A stretch of 64,000 nucleotides of DNA from Jiella marina (lineage in GTDB: Bacteria > Pseudomonadota > Alphaproteobacteria > Rhizobiales > Rhizobiaceae), in the NCBI RefSeq assembly GCF_024359545.1, contig NZ_JAKQZG010000001.1, forward strand, positions 310,001 to 374,000, in the 5' to 3' direction. Below the pieces are notes generated by a model. That model saw only the letters and a program-made list of their open reading frames with translations, was not told the DNA's origin and did no database searches. How positions within the stretch are numbered: the first letter of the stretch is position 1; every line of letters starts with the position of its first letter. This document shows, in pieces, positions 26,291-35,719 of this stretch. Made by a program: the position numbers and the translations under genes.

Positions 26291-27739
26291 ATGTGCCGAG
26301 GCGATGACGTTCACTGTCCCGAATTCCATCTCCATCACCGCATGTTCAAGGAGGATCTCGACATCGAGCGGCGCCACTTCCTGAAGTCGAGCTTCGTGGC
26401 GACCGGTGGTGCCGCCGCCTTGGCCGCCGGCGGCCTGTCGCTGGTTACACCGGCGCTTGCCCAGGCGAGTGCCTCGAAGGCTCCGGCCCAGCCAACCTAT
26501 CACTACCTGCCGGCCAATTCCGATACGGTCCATTGGGGCTATTTCTCGAAGACGCTGAAGCCGCAGGTCGAGCTCGATTCCGGTGACATCGTCACCATCG
26601 AGACCCTCACCCATCATGCGGGCGACGATCTGGAGCGCATGGTCGAAGGCGATGACGGCGCCGAGAGCGTCTATCTCTGGACCAAGGACAAGAAGGGCGT
26701 CGAGCGGCGCGGCGCCGGGCCGACGGATCCGGCGGTCTACAAGAAGGGCTCAGGCGAAGGCATGGGCGTCCACATCCTCACCGGCCCTGTCTATGTGCGC
26801 GGCGCCGAGCCCGGAGACATCCTCGAAGTCCGCATTCTCGACTGCAAGCCGCGGCCGTCGGCCAATCCCGCCTATCAGGGCAAGAGCTTCGGCTCCAATG
26901 CGGCGGCGAATTGGGGCTTTCATTACAACGACATGCTGGAGGGCAAGAAGCGCGAAGTCATCACCATCTACGAGGTGGATGCGACCGGTGCGAAGAGCTG
27001 GGCCGAGGCCGTCTACAGCTTCCCCTGGGTGCCGCAGACCGACCCCTATGGCGTGGTTCACGAGACGATCGACTATCCGGGTGTGCCCGTGGACCATTCC
27101 AAGACCACCCGCAACACGGACGTCCTGAAGGGCGTGCGCCTGCCGATCCGCCCGCATTTCGGCACGTTGGGCCTTGCTCCTGCCGAGGCAGATTTCGTCG
27201 ATACCGTTCCGCCGAGCTATACGGGGGGTAACGTCGACAATTGGCGCATCGGCAAGGGCGCAACGATGTACTACCCCGTCTCGGTCGAGGGCGCGCTCCT
27301 TTCTGTCGGCGATCCGCATGCCAGCCAGGGCGACAGCGAGCTCTGCGGCACCGCGATCGAGTGCTCGCTGACCGGCACGTTCCAGCTGATTCTCCACAAG
27401 AAGGCCGATCTCGCCGGCACGCCGCTCGAGGAGCTGGACTATCCGATGCTGGAGACCAAGGACGAGTGGCTCGTACACGGCTTTTCCTACGCCAACTACC
27501 TCGCCGAACTCGGGCCCGAGGCGCAGAGCGCGATCTACTCGAACTCTTCGGTCGACAAGGCGTTACGCGACGTTTTCCGGAAGATACGCCATTTCCTGAT
27601 GACCACCAAGGGCCTTACCGAGGACGAGGCGATCTCGCTGATGTCGATCGGCGTGGACTTCGGCGTGACCCAGGTCGTTGACGGCAATTGGGGCTGCCAT
27701 GCCATCGTGAAGAAGGACATCTTCGCCGGTCGCGCCTGA
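26291..27739 (+). CDS. Tat-exported acetamidase/formamidase family protein
   Basis: 482 aa from ATG 26291, with a perfect AGGAGG 6 bases upstream. After a Cys/His-containing leader it has a twin-arginine signal (RRHFLKSSFVATGGAAALAA, about residues 28-47) ending near PALAQA. The mature part is the complete FmdA_AmdA domain: DTVHWGYFSKTLKPQ, GVERRGAGP, GVHILTGPVYVRG, DPYGVVHETIDYPGVPVD and LMSIGVDFGVTQVVDGNWGCH. The family hydrolyses formamide, acetamide and related small amides. Export as a folded protein suggests periplasmic deamidation. A rho-independent terminator follows. It is divergent from its fused paralogue. Confidence 0.9.
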   Translation: MCRGDDVHCPEFHLHHRMFKEDLDIERRHFLKSSFVATGGAAALAAGGLSLVTPALAQASASKAPAQPTYHYLPANSDTVHWGYFSKTLKPQVELDSGDIVTIETLTHHAGDDLERMVEGDDGAESVYLWTKDKKGVERRGAGPTDPAVYKKGSGEGMGVHILTGPVYVRGAEPGDILEVRILDCKPRPSANPAYQGKSFGSNAAANWGFHYNDMLEGKKREVITIYEVDATGAKSWAEAVYSFPWVPQTDPYGVVHETIDYPGVPVDHSKTTRNTDVLKGVRLPIRPHFGTLGLAPAEADFVDTVPPSYTGGNVDNWRIGKGATMYYPVSVEGALLSVGDPHASQGDSELCGTAIECSLTGTFQLILHKKADLAGTPLEELDYPMLETKDEWLVHGFSYANYLAELGPEAQSAIYSNSSVDKALRDVFRKIRHFLMTTKGLTEDEAISLMSIGVDFGVTQVVDGNWGCHAIVKKDIFAGRA

Positions 27740-28469
27740 TCTACACGACGGAGACACACCGCAATTGCGAGGGATGGGGTCATCCGCGGCCCCATCCTTT
27801 TGCTCTGCTCCTCCCGGCAAAGCAGATGAGCCTGGTTTACGACCGGATCCTTGACCGCCGTTCGCCAAGCCCTCGAACGCGATCGAGATGCACATGACGC
27901 GCGTGGCCATGACGGCCAACCAGACAGCCCGCCTTGTCGTGCCACGTACGCATGGAGGCGTTCAAGAGGCGCCAAGTTTTGCAATCTCTGATTGCATTTT
28001 TCTGAAGGCCCATCAACCGGCAAGGGCTGGCAAGGCAGTCGATCTCTTGTGAGGAAGGGCCGATGTACCACGCCGCGACATGGATACTGCGGCTTGGGAA
28101 ATCGGCCTTTGCCGTAACTATCCGGGAAAGAACACGAATTTCCAGCCGTTGGACCGGTCGCGTTTTTGCCGCCCAATTCTGGACGCTCACCAATTGATCG
28201 CGATGTGCTTATTATCTCGGCAACCGGAGCGCTTGCACAAACCTATGACTTGGTATTACGCTGCAGCTTGCTTCGGAACGTAAAGGACCTTTCGAGCCGA
28301 TGAACGGAACGGCGAACAGCAAGATCTTCAAGACGACGTCGCGGTCCTGCCGCTACTTCGTCGCGATGCTGTCCGCCCGTCGAAGGTCCCTCGCCTGACC
28401 CACTGAACTGTTCGACAGTCCGGCGCCTTCCTGGCCGCCGGAATCCAGTGGTCAGACTTTACGGGTTCC
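27740..28469. other. long intergenic region upstream of the catabolic cluster
   Basis: 730 bases. Apart from the terminator at its left end I find no convincing gene; short open frames here have no ribosome site or recognisable product. The middle part (about 27960-28270) is less GC-rich than its surroundings. It must hold the promoter of the large rightward operon that starts at 28470. Confidence 0.5.
27772..27801 (+). terminator. rho-independent terminator of the exported amidase gene
   Basis: 8-bp stem GGATGGGG / CCCCATCC with a 10-base loop, followed directly by TTTT, 33 bases after the stop codon at 27739. Confidence 0.75.
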
Positions 28470-29660
28470 ATGAACGATCTAGACAATGAGTCCGTTGCAT
28501 CCGGCAACGGTGGCCGGTCATTCGCAAGCCACATCGGGCGGGCGGCCGCTTCGATCGACTGCGCGGCGATTTTCGATGCTGCAGACAAGGTCGCGTCCGA
28601 ACTTCTGTCGCGCCCAGAATTTGCCGGCCGCGACCGATACATCATGGCGGGCTCCGGCGACAGCCTCTTTGCCGCCCGCTCGACGGTCCCCGCAATCAAG
28701 CGGTGGAGCGGGATGGATTTCGAGGTTCTGACTTCGATCGAGTTTTCCCGCTACGAACTTGACTTTGCGCCAGATCGCACGGTCCTGATCGCCGTCTCGA
28801 ATTCCGGAAGCTCGACCCGCACACGCGAGAGCGTCCATTTGGCGAAAGCGTGCGGGATCCCAGCCCTCGGGATCGTCGGCTCGCTGAACGGCCCGCTCGC
28901 CGAAATGGCCGATCTCATTCTGCACCGTCCCGTCGCACTGGGCGAGGACAAGCCCGAATGGGCGCCGCGGCTCTATCTCAACATGATCGAATATGTGGGT
29001 GCGCTGATCGCCATGTACGGCCTGGGGCTGGCGCTCGGCGAGCGAAACGGTCGTCTTTCCGCCGAGGATGCCGCGACGAAGCGCGAAGCCATCACCCGCG
29101 CGGTGGAAGCAATCGGTCACGGCGGCGAGATCGCCGAACCGCTCTGCGACCGACTGCTCGACGAGGCCGGTGATCTCGACACGATCTGGATCATCGGCGC
29201 CGGCCCGAACGCCGGAACGGCCGAATACAGCGCCGCGAAGTTCCACGAGCAGGTGCCGATCAACGGCATTCCCCAGGACCTCGAGGAATGGGCTCATCTG
29301 CAGTATTTCCTGACACTGGAGCTCGACAAGCCGGCGACCGTGCTTGTCCTCGGACCCCAAGGCCGCAGCTTCGACCGGGCCGCCGAAATGCTGACCGGCA
29401 TTAGGAATGCCGGCGGCCGAGGCATTCTCGTCACCAACAGCGGGGACGAGGAGGCAGCCCCTGATGCCGCTCTTCGCATCACCATGCCGCTCGTCGAGGA
29501 CGAGTACCTCACGCCCATCACCTTCCACCTGCCGGCGCAGATCATCGCCATGCATCTCGCCCATCGGCGGGGCGTGGCGCAGACACCGCGCACGCGCCGG
29601 GACGATTACTGGCTCATCAGAAAGGGGGACATGATCACCGATCCCGCAAAGCTTCGCTGA
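28470..29660 (+). CDS. SIS-domain protein, FrlB/GlmS-like (deglycase or isomerase)
   Basis: 396 aa with two SIS domains. Phosphosugar-binding motifs are MAGSGDSLFAARS (about 59-71) and VSNSGSSTRTRESVHLA (109-125). The second domain has HEQVPINGIPQDLEEWAHLQ; the adjacent glutamates (~272-273) sit where FrlB/FraB-type deglycases carry a catalytic Glu. These enzymes split 6-phospho Amadori compounds into sugar phosphate and amine. First gene of a nine-gene operon (SIS, binding protein, SIS, ATPase, two permeases, PfkB, PuuE-like, racemase-like). Activity on a glycosylated amine or amide is inference. Confidence 0.82.
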   Translation: MNDLDNESVASGNGGRSFASHIGRAAASIDCAAIFDAADKVASELLSRPEFAGRDRYIMAGSGDSLFAARSTVPAIKRWSGMDFEVLTSIEFSRYELDFAPDRTVLIAVSNSGSSTRTRESVHLAKACGIPALGIVGSLNGPLAEMADLILHRPVALGEDKPEWAPRLYLNMIEYVGALIAMYGLGLALGERNGRLSAEDAATKREAITRAVEAIGHGGEIAEPLCDRLLDEAGDLDTIWIIGAGPNAGTAEYSAAKFHEQVPINGIPQDLEEWAHLQYFLTLELDKPATVLVLGPQGRSFDRAAEMLTGIRNAGGRGILVTNSGDEEAAPDAALRITMPLVEDEYLTPITFHLPAQIIAMHLAHRRGVAQTPRTRRDDYWLIRKGDMITDPAKLR

Positions 29661-29716
29661 CGCAACGGCTTCGGCGAAGGCCTGATCATTCGAAAGTCCA
29701 AACCAGGAGAATGCAG

Positions 29717-30757
29717 ATGACAATCAACAGACGCACCTTCGGCAAGACGATCCTCGCAGCCGGCGCAGGTCTGGCAATGCCCTCGATCGCCCGCGCGCAG
29801 TCCAAGGAACTCGTCATCATCAGCTATGGCGGTCAGTTGCAGGAGCCGCATCGCTGGCTGGCCGACAAGCTGGAACAGGAAGAATCCGGCCTGACGATCC
29901 GTCTGATTGCGAGCGAGTCCCAGGACATCGTCGCGCAGATCAAGGCCGCACAGGGCTACAGCCCCTACGACGCGATGCCGAACGGCGAGCCGCCGCATCT
30001 CATCGCGATCGACGAAGGCTATATCCAGAAGGCCGATCCCTCGCAGATCCCGAACTACGACAACGTCGTTCCCGGCTTCATCGAGAAGAGCCAAGGCTAC
30101 GGCGTGCCCGCGACCTACTCGCTGATCGGCATCGCCTACAATGAGGAGATGATCGAGACCCCGCCGACGAGCTGGGAAGATCTCTGGAACGAAGAATACA
30201 AGGACATGGTCGGCATCTGCCGCACCTCGTCCAATCTCGGCCTCGGCACGCTTGCGGTGACCGCAAAGATCTTCGGCGGGTCGGAGACCAATCTGGAACC
30301 CGGCTGGGAGAAGCTCCAGGAGCTCAACCCGATCGCGGGTCGCAGCCCGAGCGCTCTGGCGCAGATGCTCGAGCGCGGCGAAGTCGGCATCGCGCCCCTG
30401 TGGAACAACGATGCGGCGGTTGCCGCTCAAAAGGGTTTGCCGATCAAGTTCGTGAAGCCGAACCCCGGCCCTGTGGCGATCCTGTCCTTTATGTCGGCGA
30501 TCACCGGAACGCGCTATCCCGAGCTCGTGAACCAGTGGATGAACGGCGTCATCAGCAAGGAATACCAGCAGATGGCCGCCGCCGCGCCGTATTATTTCGG
30601 CGTCACGGTCGAAGGCGTCGAAGTCCCTGAGGAGGCCAAGCCCTACACCCCGGCCTCGCCGGAGGAAGTCGCCAATCTCCAGACTGTCGAGTGGAAGGAG
30701 ATCGTCAAGGTCCGGCCCCAGCTGGTCGAGCGTTTCGACCGGACCTTCGCGAGCTAG
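29717..30757 (+). CDS. ABC transporter substrate-binding protein, PotD/Fe-type, Tat signal
   Basis: 346 aa from ATG 29717; AGGAG lies 7 bases upstream, while the ATG at 29711 is too close to it. Twin-arginine signal NRRTFGKTILAAGAGLAMP ends at ARAQ. The mature part (SKELVIISYGGQLQEPHRWL) belongs to the family 1/PotD-like group. It sits between two SIS genes and is followed by its own ATPase and permeases. The ligand is presumably the substrate of the operon's kinase and SIS enzymes. Confidence 0.87.
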   Translation: MTINRRTFGKTILAAGAGLAMPSIARAQSKELVIISYGGQLQEPHRWLADKLEQEESGLTIRLIASESQDIVAQIKAAQGYSPYDAMPNGEPPHLIAIDEGYIQKADPSQIPNYDNVVPGFIEKSQGYGVPATYSLIGIAYNEEMIETPPTSWEDLWNEEYKDMVGICRTSSNLGLGTLAVTAKIFGGSETNLEPGWEKLQELNPIAGRSPSALAQMLERGEVGIAPLWNNDAAVAAQKGLPIKFVKPNPGPVAILSFMSAITGTRYPELVNQWMNGVISKEYQQMAAAAPYYFGVTVEGVEVPEEAKPYTPASPEEVANLQTVEWKEIVKVRPQLVERFDRTFAS

Positions 30758-30763
30758 GCCTTC

Positions 30764-31855
30764 ATGACGGACACGGAAGTCATTCCGGAGCCGATGCTTC
30801 AGGACGTGCGGCGCCAGCCGCACGTCCTCCGGGACCTCGCCGGCCGGGTCGGCGAGATCGCGGAGTTTCATGCCGAGCATCTTGCCGGCGGTACGGGCCG
30901 AACAGTCGCCTTCGGCAGCGGCGACGGCTGGTTCGCGGCGCGCAGCGCCACGACTGGGACGTTGCTTGCCGCCAGCGGACTCGAAATCGCCGGCGATGCC
31001 GGACCGGAGATGGGTCCCGGTGACGGTGGGATCGCCATTTCCATGTCGGGCAATGTCGATCGGACCGTCGAAGCGGCCGAACGGCTTCTCGCTAGGGGCG
31101 CCCGCGTGACGGCGCTGACCAATGGTGGCGGCGGACGTCTCGGCGCGCTCGGCCTTCCCTGCTTTGCGCTCCATCTCAGCGATATCGCTCCGTTCCTGTG
31201 CGGCACGTCGAGCTTTCTCACGACCCGCACGGTTCTGGACGCCTTCGCGGCACTCGCTCGCGGCGACGAGCCCGCCCGGATCGCCCGGGTGATCGAAGCG
31301 ACCGCCGACACGATACAAGCCATTCTGCCGCGAGCCGAAGTGCTCGCGACCGAGATCGCCGCCGATCGCGCTACGGCGCCGGCGATCCGTTTCCTGTCCT
31401 GCGGTACGCGGGGGATGGCGATTGCCGACTATGGCGCCGCCAAGCTCGTCGAACTCTGCGCGACGCCGAGCTGGACCGACGATGTCGAGGAATTCGCCCA
31501 TCGCCAGTACTGGACGATGCAGCGGGGCGAGCTGATGACCATGCTGCCGACGACACCGGTGGTCGCCGAGATCGCCTCGGAATCGGCAAAGGCTCTGAAG
31601 GCCATGGACGTGAAGAGCTTGTGGGTCGCGCCGGACGATCTCCCAACCCACGAGGCCGCCTGGTCGCTGACCTACAAGGACAATGGCTGCCATCGCGAGA
31701 GCGTCGCGGCCGTGCCGCTGCAGCTACTCGCCTATCATGTCAGCCTGCAGACGGGCTTCGATCCCAACAGGCGCCTCCACCTGAAACAGGACGAGGTCCG
31801 CTTCAACACGAGCCGACAGCTCACCCGCCGCTCGCTTCTGGGAACCGGCCAATGA
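30764..31855 (+). CDS. divergent SIS-domain protein
   Basis: 363 aa paralogue of the SIS protein at 28470. First-domain motif AFGSGDGWFAARS (about 49-61) is kept. The second Ser-rich phosphate-binding loop, SNSGSSTRT in the paralogue, is replaced by SMSGNVDRT (93-101). The catalytic-region sequence is DDVEEFAHRQYWTM. It could be a partner subunit or have another substrate. ATG 30764 is 6 bases after the binding-protein stop; an 82-base gap precedes the ATPase gene. Confidence 0.75.
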   Translation: MTDTEVIPEPMLQDVRRQPHVLRDLAGRVGEIAEFHAEHLAGGTGRTVAFGSGDGWFAARSATTGTLLAASGLEIAGDAGPEMGPGDGGIAISMSGNVDRTVEAAERLLARGARVTALTNGGGGRLGALGLPCFALHLSDIAPFLCGTSSFLTTRTVLDAFAALARGDEPARIARVIEATADTIQAILPRAEVLATEIAADRATAPAIRFLSCGTRGMAIADYGAAKLVELCATPSWTDDVEEFAHRQYWTMQRGELMTMLPTTPVVAEIASESAKALKAMDVKSLWVAPDDLPTHEAAWSLTYKDNGCHRESVAAVPLQLLAYHVSLQTGFDPNRRLHLKQDEVRFNTSRQLTRRSLLGTGQ

Positions 31856-31937
31856 GGGTGCAAACGAGCCCGACGCATTTCTCCCCGAGGCGCGCTTCAG
31901 GCGCTGGCTTTCGCCGGAACGAAACGGAGGCGGTCAG

Positions 31938-32969
31938 ATGCCGATCGAAGTAGCGGACATCAACAAGCATTTCGGCAAGCTGCACGTGCTTCGCGATTGC
32001 TCGCTGTCGATCCGCGACGGCGAGACGATCACGCTTCTGGGCGCGTCCGGCTGCGGCAAGACCACTCTCCTGCGCTGCATCGCGGGCTTCGAGACGCCCA
32101 GCAGCGGCAAGGTGGTGCTGGGCGGCGAAGACGTGACCCGCCTGCCGCCGAACCAGCGGGGCGTGGGCTTCGTCTTCCAGAACTATGCGCTGTTTCCGCA
32201 CATGACGGTCGCAGAAAACCTCGCCTATGGGCTGAGGGTCCGGCGCGCGGATCGCTCCACGCGCAAGGCCAAGGTCGAGGAGGCGCTGGCCCTGGTCTCG
32301 CTGACGGAGTTCGCCGACCGCTATCCCCAGTCGCTCTCCGGTGGGCAGCAGCAGCGCGTCGCGATCGCCCGCGCGCTCGTTCTCAGACCCAAAGTTCTAC
32401 TTCTCGACGAAGCCTTCAACGCCCTCGACGCCAAGCTGCGCGTGGCGATGCAGATCGAACTGCGCAAGATCGTCAAGCAGGTCGGGATCACCACCATCTG
32501 CGTGACCCACGACCAGACCGAGGCCCTGACGATCAGCGACCGGATCGCGGTGATGTCGAAGGGCCAGATCGATCAGTTCGCAACGCCGACCGAGATCTAC
32601 GATACCCCCACCACCGCCTATGTCGCCGACTTCATCGGCGCGGCGAACGTGCTGCCGGCCGAGCTAGCGGCCAAGCTCCCCTCGCTCGGCGCCAGAGGCT
32701 CGAGGGAAGACCGGATGATCGTCATCCGGCCGGAGAACCTGACGGTGCGCCCGACGAAGGGCAGCGAGCCCCTCGCGGGAACCATCGCCTTCGCCCGCAT
32801 CACCGGGCCCAGCGTCGAATACGAGGTCGAGGCTGCCGAGCGAAAGCTCCGGGTGCTCGTCAGCCGGGCCGATCACGACATGCTGGACATCGGAACGCCG
32901 GTCGCCCTCGACGTAGACAAGGCCGATGCCTGCGTCGCCGTTTCCGGAAGCGTGGAGGGCAGCGCGTAA
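31938..32969 (+). CDS. ABC transporter ATP-binding protein (PotA type)
   Basis: 343 aa. Walker A GASGCGKTT is at 35-43, Q-loop VFQNYALFP, signature LSGGQQQRV at 133-141, and Walker B with VLLLDEAF where DEPF is usual; switch CVTHDQTEA. A TOBE domain follows. Stop TAA overlaps the next ATG by one base. It powers the importer made by the neighbouring binding protein and permeases. Confidence 0.9.
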   Translation: MPIEVADINKHFGKLHVLRDCSLSIRDGETITLLGASGCGKTTLLRCIAGFETPSSGKVVLGGEDVTRLPPNQRGVGFVFQNYALFPHMTVAENLAYGLRVRRADRSTRKAKVEEALALVSLTEFADRYPQSLSGGQQQRVAIARALVLRPKVLLLDEAFNALDAKLRVAMQIELRKIVKQVGITTICVTHDQTEALTISDRIAVMSKGQIDQFATPTEIYDTPTTAYVADFIGAANVLPAELAAKLPSLGARGSREDRMIVIRPENLTVRPTKGSEPLAGTIAFARITGPSVEYEVEAAERKLRVLVSRADHDMLDIGTPVALDVDKADACVAVSGSVEGSA

Positions 32970-33853
32970 TGGCCGCGAGCCTCGTCGACAAGGTCATGAA
33001 GGGCGGCGGCTTCTGGCCCGCGGCTCCGGCTTTCCTCTATCTCGTCGTCTTCTTCATCATGCCGATGGCGGTGCTGTTGGCTTTCGGCTTCGTACCGATC
33101 CAGCGCGGCACCGTCCAGAGTGCCAACTTCACGCTGGAATATCTGTTCGACGTCCTCACCGACGATCTGTTTTGGCGCGTGTGGTGGCGCTCCTTCTATG
33201 TGGGCGTCCTCTCCACCTTCTTCTGCTTCCTCTTCGCCTATCCGCTGGCTTACATCCACACGCTGGTCGGCCGGCGCCTGCAAATGGTGATCCTGATCCT
33301 CACCGTGGCGCCGCTGCTCACGAGTGCGCTTGTGCGCACCTATGCCTGGCTGGTGATCCTCGGGGGCCGGCGCGGCGTCGTCAACGCCGTCCTGATGGAT
33401 CTCGGCCTCGTGTCGCGCCCCTTGCGCATGCTCTATTCCGACTTCGCGGTCATCGTCGGCATGGTGCAGATCCATCTGCCCTTCATGATCCTGCCGCTGA
33501 TCACCGTGCTCTCCTCGCGAGATCGCAAGCTCGAACACGCCTCCCTCGGCCTCGGCGCAAGCCGCGTGCGCACCTTCTTCAGGATCGTGCTCCCCATGAG
33601 CATGCCCGGCATCATCGCCGGCACGACGATCGTCTTCGCCCTGTCTTACACGAATTTCATCATTCCCCAGCTCCTCGGCGGCGGCGGTTACACCACCGTC
33701 GCAGTGCAGGTCTACGAGTTCATCGTCGTGATTCTAGACTGGAACAAGGGGGCGATCCTCGCGCTGCTGCTTCTCGTCAGCTGCTTCCTCTTCGTGCTGA
33801 TGATCACGCTGGCGGGCAACCGCATGATGCGCTGGACGGAGGCCAAGGCCTGA
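32969..33853 (+). CDS. ABC transporter permease (PotB type)
   Basis: 294 aa with about six transmembrane helices; EAA loop KLEHASLGLGASRVRTFFRI. PotB-like segment NFIIPQLLGGGGYTTVAVQV. Coupled by one-base stop/start overlaps to the ATPase before it and the permease after it. Confidence 0.9.
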   Translation: MAASLVDKVMKGGGFWPAAPAFLYLVVFFIMPMAVLLAFGFVPIQRGTVQSANFTLEYLFDVLTDDLFWRVWWRSFYVGVLSTFFCFLFAYPLAYIHTLVGRRLQMVILILTVAPLLTSALVRTYAWLVILGGRRGVVNAVLMDLGLVSRPLRMLYSDFAVIVGMVQIHLPFMILPLITVLSSRDRKLEHASLGLGASRVRTFFRIVLPMSMPGIIAGTTIVFALSYTNFIIPQLLGGGGYTTVAVQVYEFIVVILDWNKGAILALLLLVSCFLFVLMITLAGNRMMRWTEAKA

Positions 33854-34713
33854 TGAGCGAGACCATGACCACCTCCAGGCCCGCCACAGCCGACGTCGCC
33901 GAACGCGGGAACGCCTCGAAGGTGATCGACCGGATCGGCGCCACGATCCTGGCGATCATCGCCGTCTGCACCGTCCTCCTGCTGTCGGTGCCCAGCCTGA
34001 TCGTGATCGCGATCTCCTTCACGGAGACGGCCTATATCGGCTTTCCGCCGCAGGGCTTCACCTTCCAATGGTACGCGGATCTTTTCGCCCGGGACCAGAT
34101 CATCGACGCCGCGGTCACCAGCCTGCAGATCTCGGCCGCGACCACCTGCCTGTCCCTGGCGCTGGCGATCCCGGCGGCCTACGGCCTGGTGCGCGGCCGC
34201 TTCTTCGGCCGGGGCTTCGCGAGCGCCCTCATCGTCGCGCCGCAAATGCTGCCGGGCATGGTGATCGGCGTCGCGACGCTGTTCTTCGGCGCCTATATCG
34301 CCTTCCGGCAGTCGAACCTGATGGTGATCCTGGCGCTCACGGTCTTCTGTCTGCCCTTCGCCGTCCGCATGGTGATGGCGCGGCTGACGCAGCTCGATCC
34401 GGCGCTGGAAGAAGCCTCGCTCTCCATGGGCGCCTCGAAGACCCGCACCTTCTTCGAGATCACCGCGCGCCAGCTCGTCGGAGCGATCATCGCCGGCGGC
34501 GCCTTCGTCGCGATCGAGGCCTTCGACAATCTGACCGTCGCGCTGTTCACCGCCTCGCCGCGCTCGCGGCCCCTGTCGGTCGAACTCTACAATCTCGTCC
34601 AGTTCGACTCGAGCCCGATGGTCGCGGCGTTATCGAGCCTCGAGATCCTCGCCGCCTTCGTGGTGATGATCGTGCTGGCGAAGGCGGTCGGCCTCGACCG
34701 GCTACGAACATGA
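33853..34713 (+). CDS. ABC transporter permease (PotC type)
   Basis: 286 aa with about six hydrophobic helices and EAA loop ALEEASLSMGASKTRTFFEI; segment GAFVAIEAFDNLTVALFTAS fits PotC-like permeases. Start ATG overlaps the previous stop (TGATG). The PfkB gene follows after 13 bases, so transport and catabolism are one transcript. Confidence 0.9.
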   Translation: MSETMTTSRPATADVAERGNASKVIDRIGATILAIIAVCTVLLLSVPSLIVIAISFTETAYIGFPPQGFTFQWYADLFARDQIIDAAVTSLQISAATTCLSLALAIPAAYGLVRGRFFGRGFASALIVAPQMLPGMVIGVATLFFGAYIAFRQSNLMVILALTVFCLPFAVRMVMARLTQLDPALEEASLSMGASKTRTFFEITARQLVGAIIAGGAFVAIEAFDNLTVALFTASPRSRPLSVELYNLVQFDSSPMVAALSSLEILAAFVVMIVLAKAVGLDRLRT

Positions 34714-34726
34714 CGGCGCCGACCCC

Positions 34727-35719
34727 ATGACACCGCCGCGGCTCGTCATCATCGGACAGATCACGGTGGACGACGTCGTCCCGGCCGAGCCCGGCCCGTG
34801 GCAGCGCCAGCTTGGCGGCAATGCGCTCTATGCGGCGGCCGGGGCGCGGCTTGTCCTGCCGGAAGGCGAGATCGGCATCGTCAGCCGGCTCGGCTCCGGC
34901 ATCGACGACGCGATCGAAGGCGATCTGCAGGAGCGCGGATTTCGCACGGCCATCGTCCGAAAAGCCGAGCCGCATCTCGTCGAATGGTTCCTCTACGACC
35001 CCGATGGCGGGCGACGGACGGTCCCGAAGGGCGGCCGGTTTCGCGCGATCCAAGACCCCGAAACCGAACGTGAGACCTATCTGGCCGCGCTCGAAGCGAT
35101 CAGCCCCGCCCCCGAAGACGTCCCGGACACCTGGCGCACGGCACCGGCCTTCCACCTCGCTCCCCAGGTCTGGAAACGCCATGCGGCACATCTCGACGCG
35201 ATCCCGCCCGGCGCGCTGATCACGCTCGACCCTTCTCCCCACTACGCCGGGGAATGGGACTTGGACATGTTTGCAAGGATGGTTCGGGACGGACTGACAT
35301 TCCTGCCGTCAGAACAGGAACTCTGCGGTCTGATCCGCTCTGCCGCCTCGCCAGCCGATGCCCCCTCCGTCGCAAAGAGCCTCGTCCAACGGCTCGGGCA
35401 GCATGCCGTGGTCAAACTCGGCGCCACCGGCGCGCTGTACTGGCAAGACCGCGGTCGTCACGCTCCGCCGGCCACAGCGGCCGTTGCCGATCCGACGGGC
35501 GCGGGTGACGGCTTCTGCGGCGCGTTCGCCGCGGCTCGCGCGCTCGGTTGGGCGCATACGGCTTGCGTCGAAGCGGCGATCGTCGCCGGCGCCATGATGG
35601 TCGAATGCCGCGGCGTCGCGGAGGCGCATGATCTCTCGCGCGCGCAGTTCGAGGATCGCCTCGCAGCGTATCGGGCGCATGGGCGCAGCGAAGACCACCG
35701 GAGCGCCGAACATGCGTGA
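34727..35719 (+). CDS. PfkB-family kinase
   Basis: 330 aa. N-terminal IIGQITVDDVVPAEPG and LGGNALYAAAGARL, and the C-terminal PfkB signature ADPTGAGDGFCGAFAAARAL with the catalytic Asp. It resembles the kinase at 39733 more than the one at 21349 (shared TxDDVV and GGxALYA motifs), so the two are probably paralogues for related substrates. It overlaps the PuuE-like gene by 8 bases. Role inferred: phosphorylation of the imported compound or of the released sugar. Confidence 0.83.
   Translation: MTPPRLVIIGQITVDDVVPAEPGPWQRQLGGNALYAAAGARLVLPEGEIGIVSRLGSGIDDAIEGDLQERGFRTAIVRKAEPHLVEWFLYDPDGGRRTVPKGGRFRAIQDPETERETYLAALEAISPAPEDVPDTWRTAPAFHLAPQVWKRHAAHLDAIPPGALITLDPSPHYAGEWDLDMFARMVRDGLTFLPSEQELCGLIRSAASPADAPSVAKSLVQRLGQHAVVKLGATGALYWQDRGRHAPPATAAVADPTGAGDGFCGAFAAARALGWAHTACVEAAIVAGAMMVECRGVAEAHDLSRAQFEDRLAAYRAHGRSEDHRSAEHA

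Noticed and set aside
28080-28283. Small 67-codon frame in the 730-base intergenic region
   Set aside because: No ribosome site, no signal or domain, and no second supporting feature; left as non-coding.
29606-31693. 695-codon open frame on the minus strand
   Set aside because: Antisense shadow of the SIS, binding-protein and SIS genes; no ribosome site, no recognisable domain, composition typical of opposite-strand frames in GC-rich DNA.
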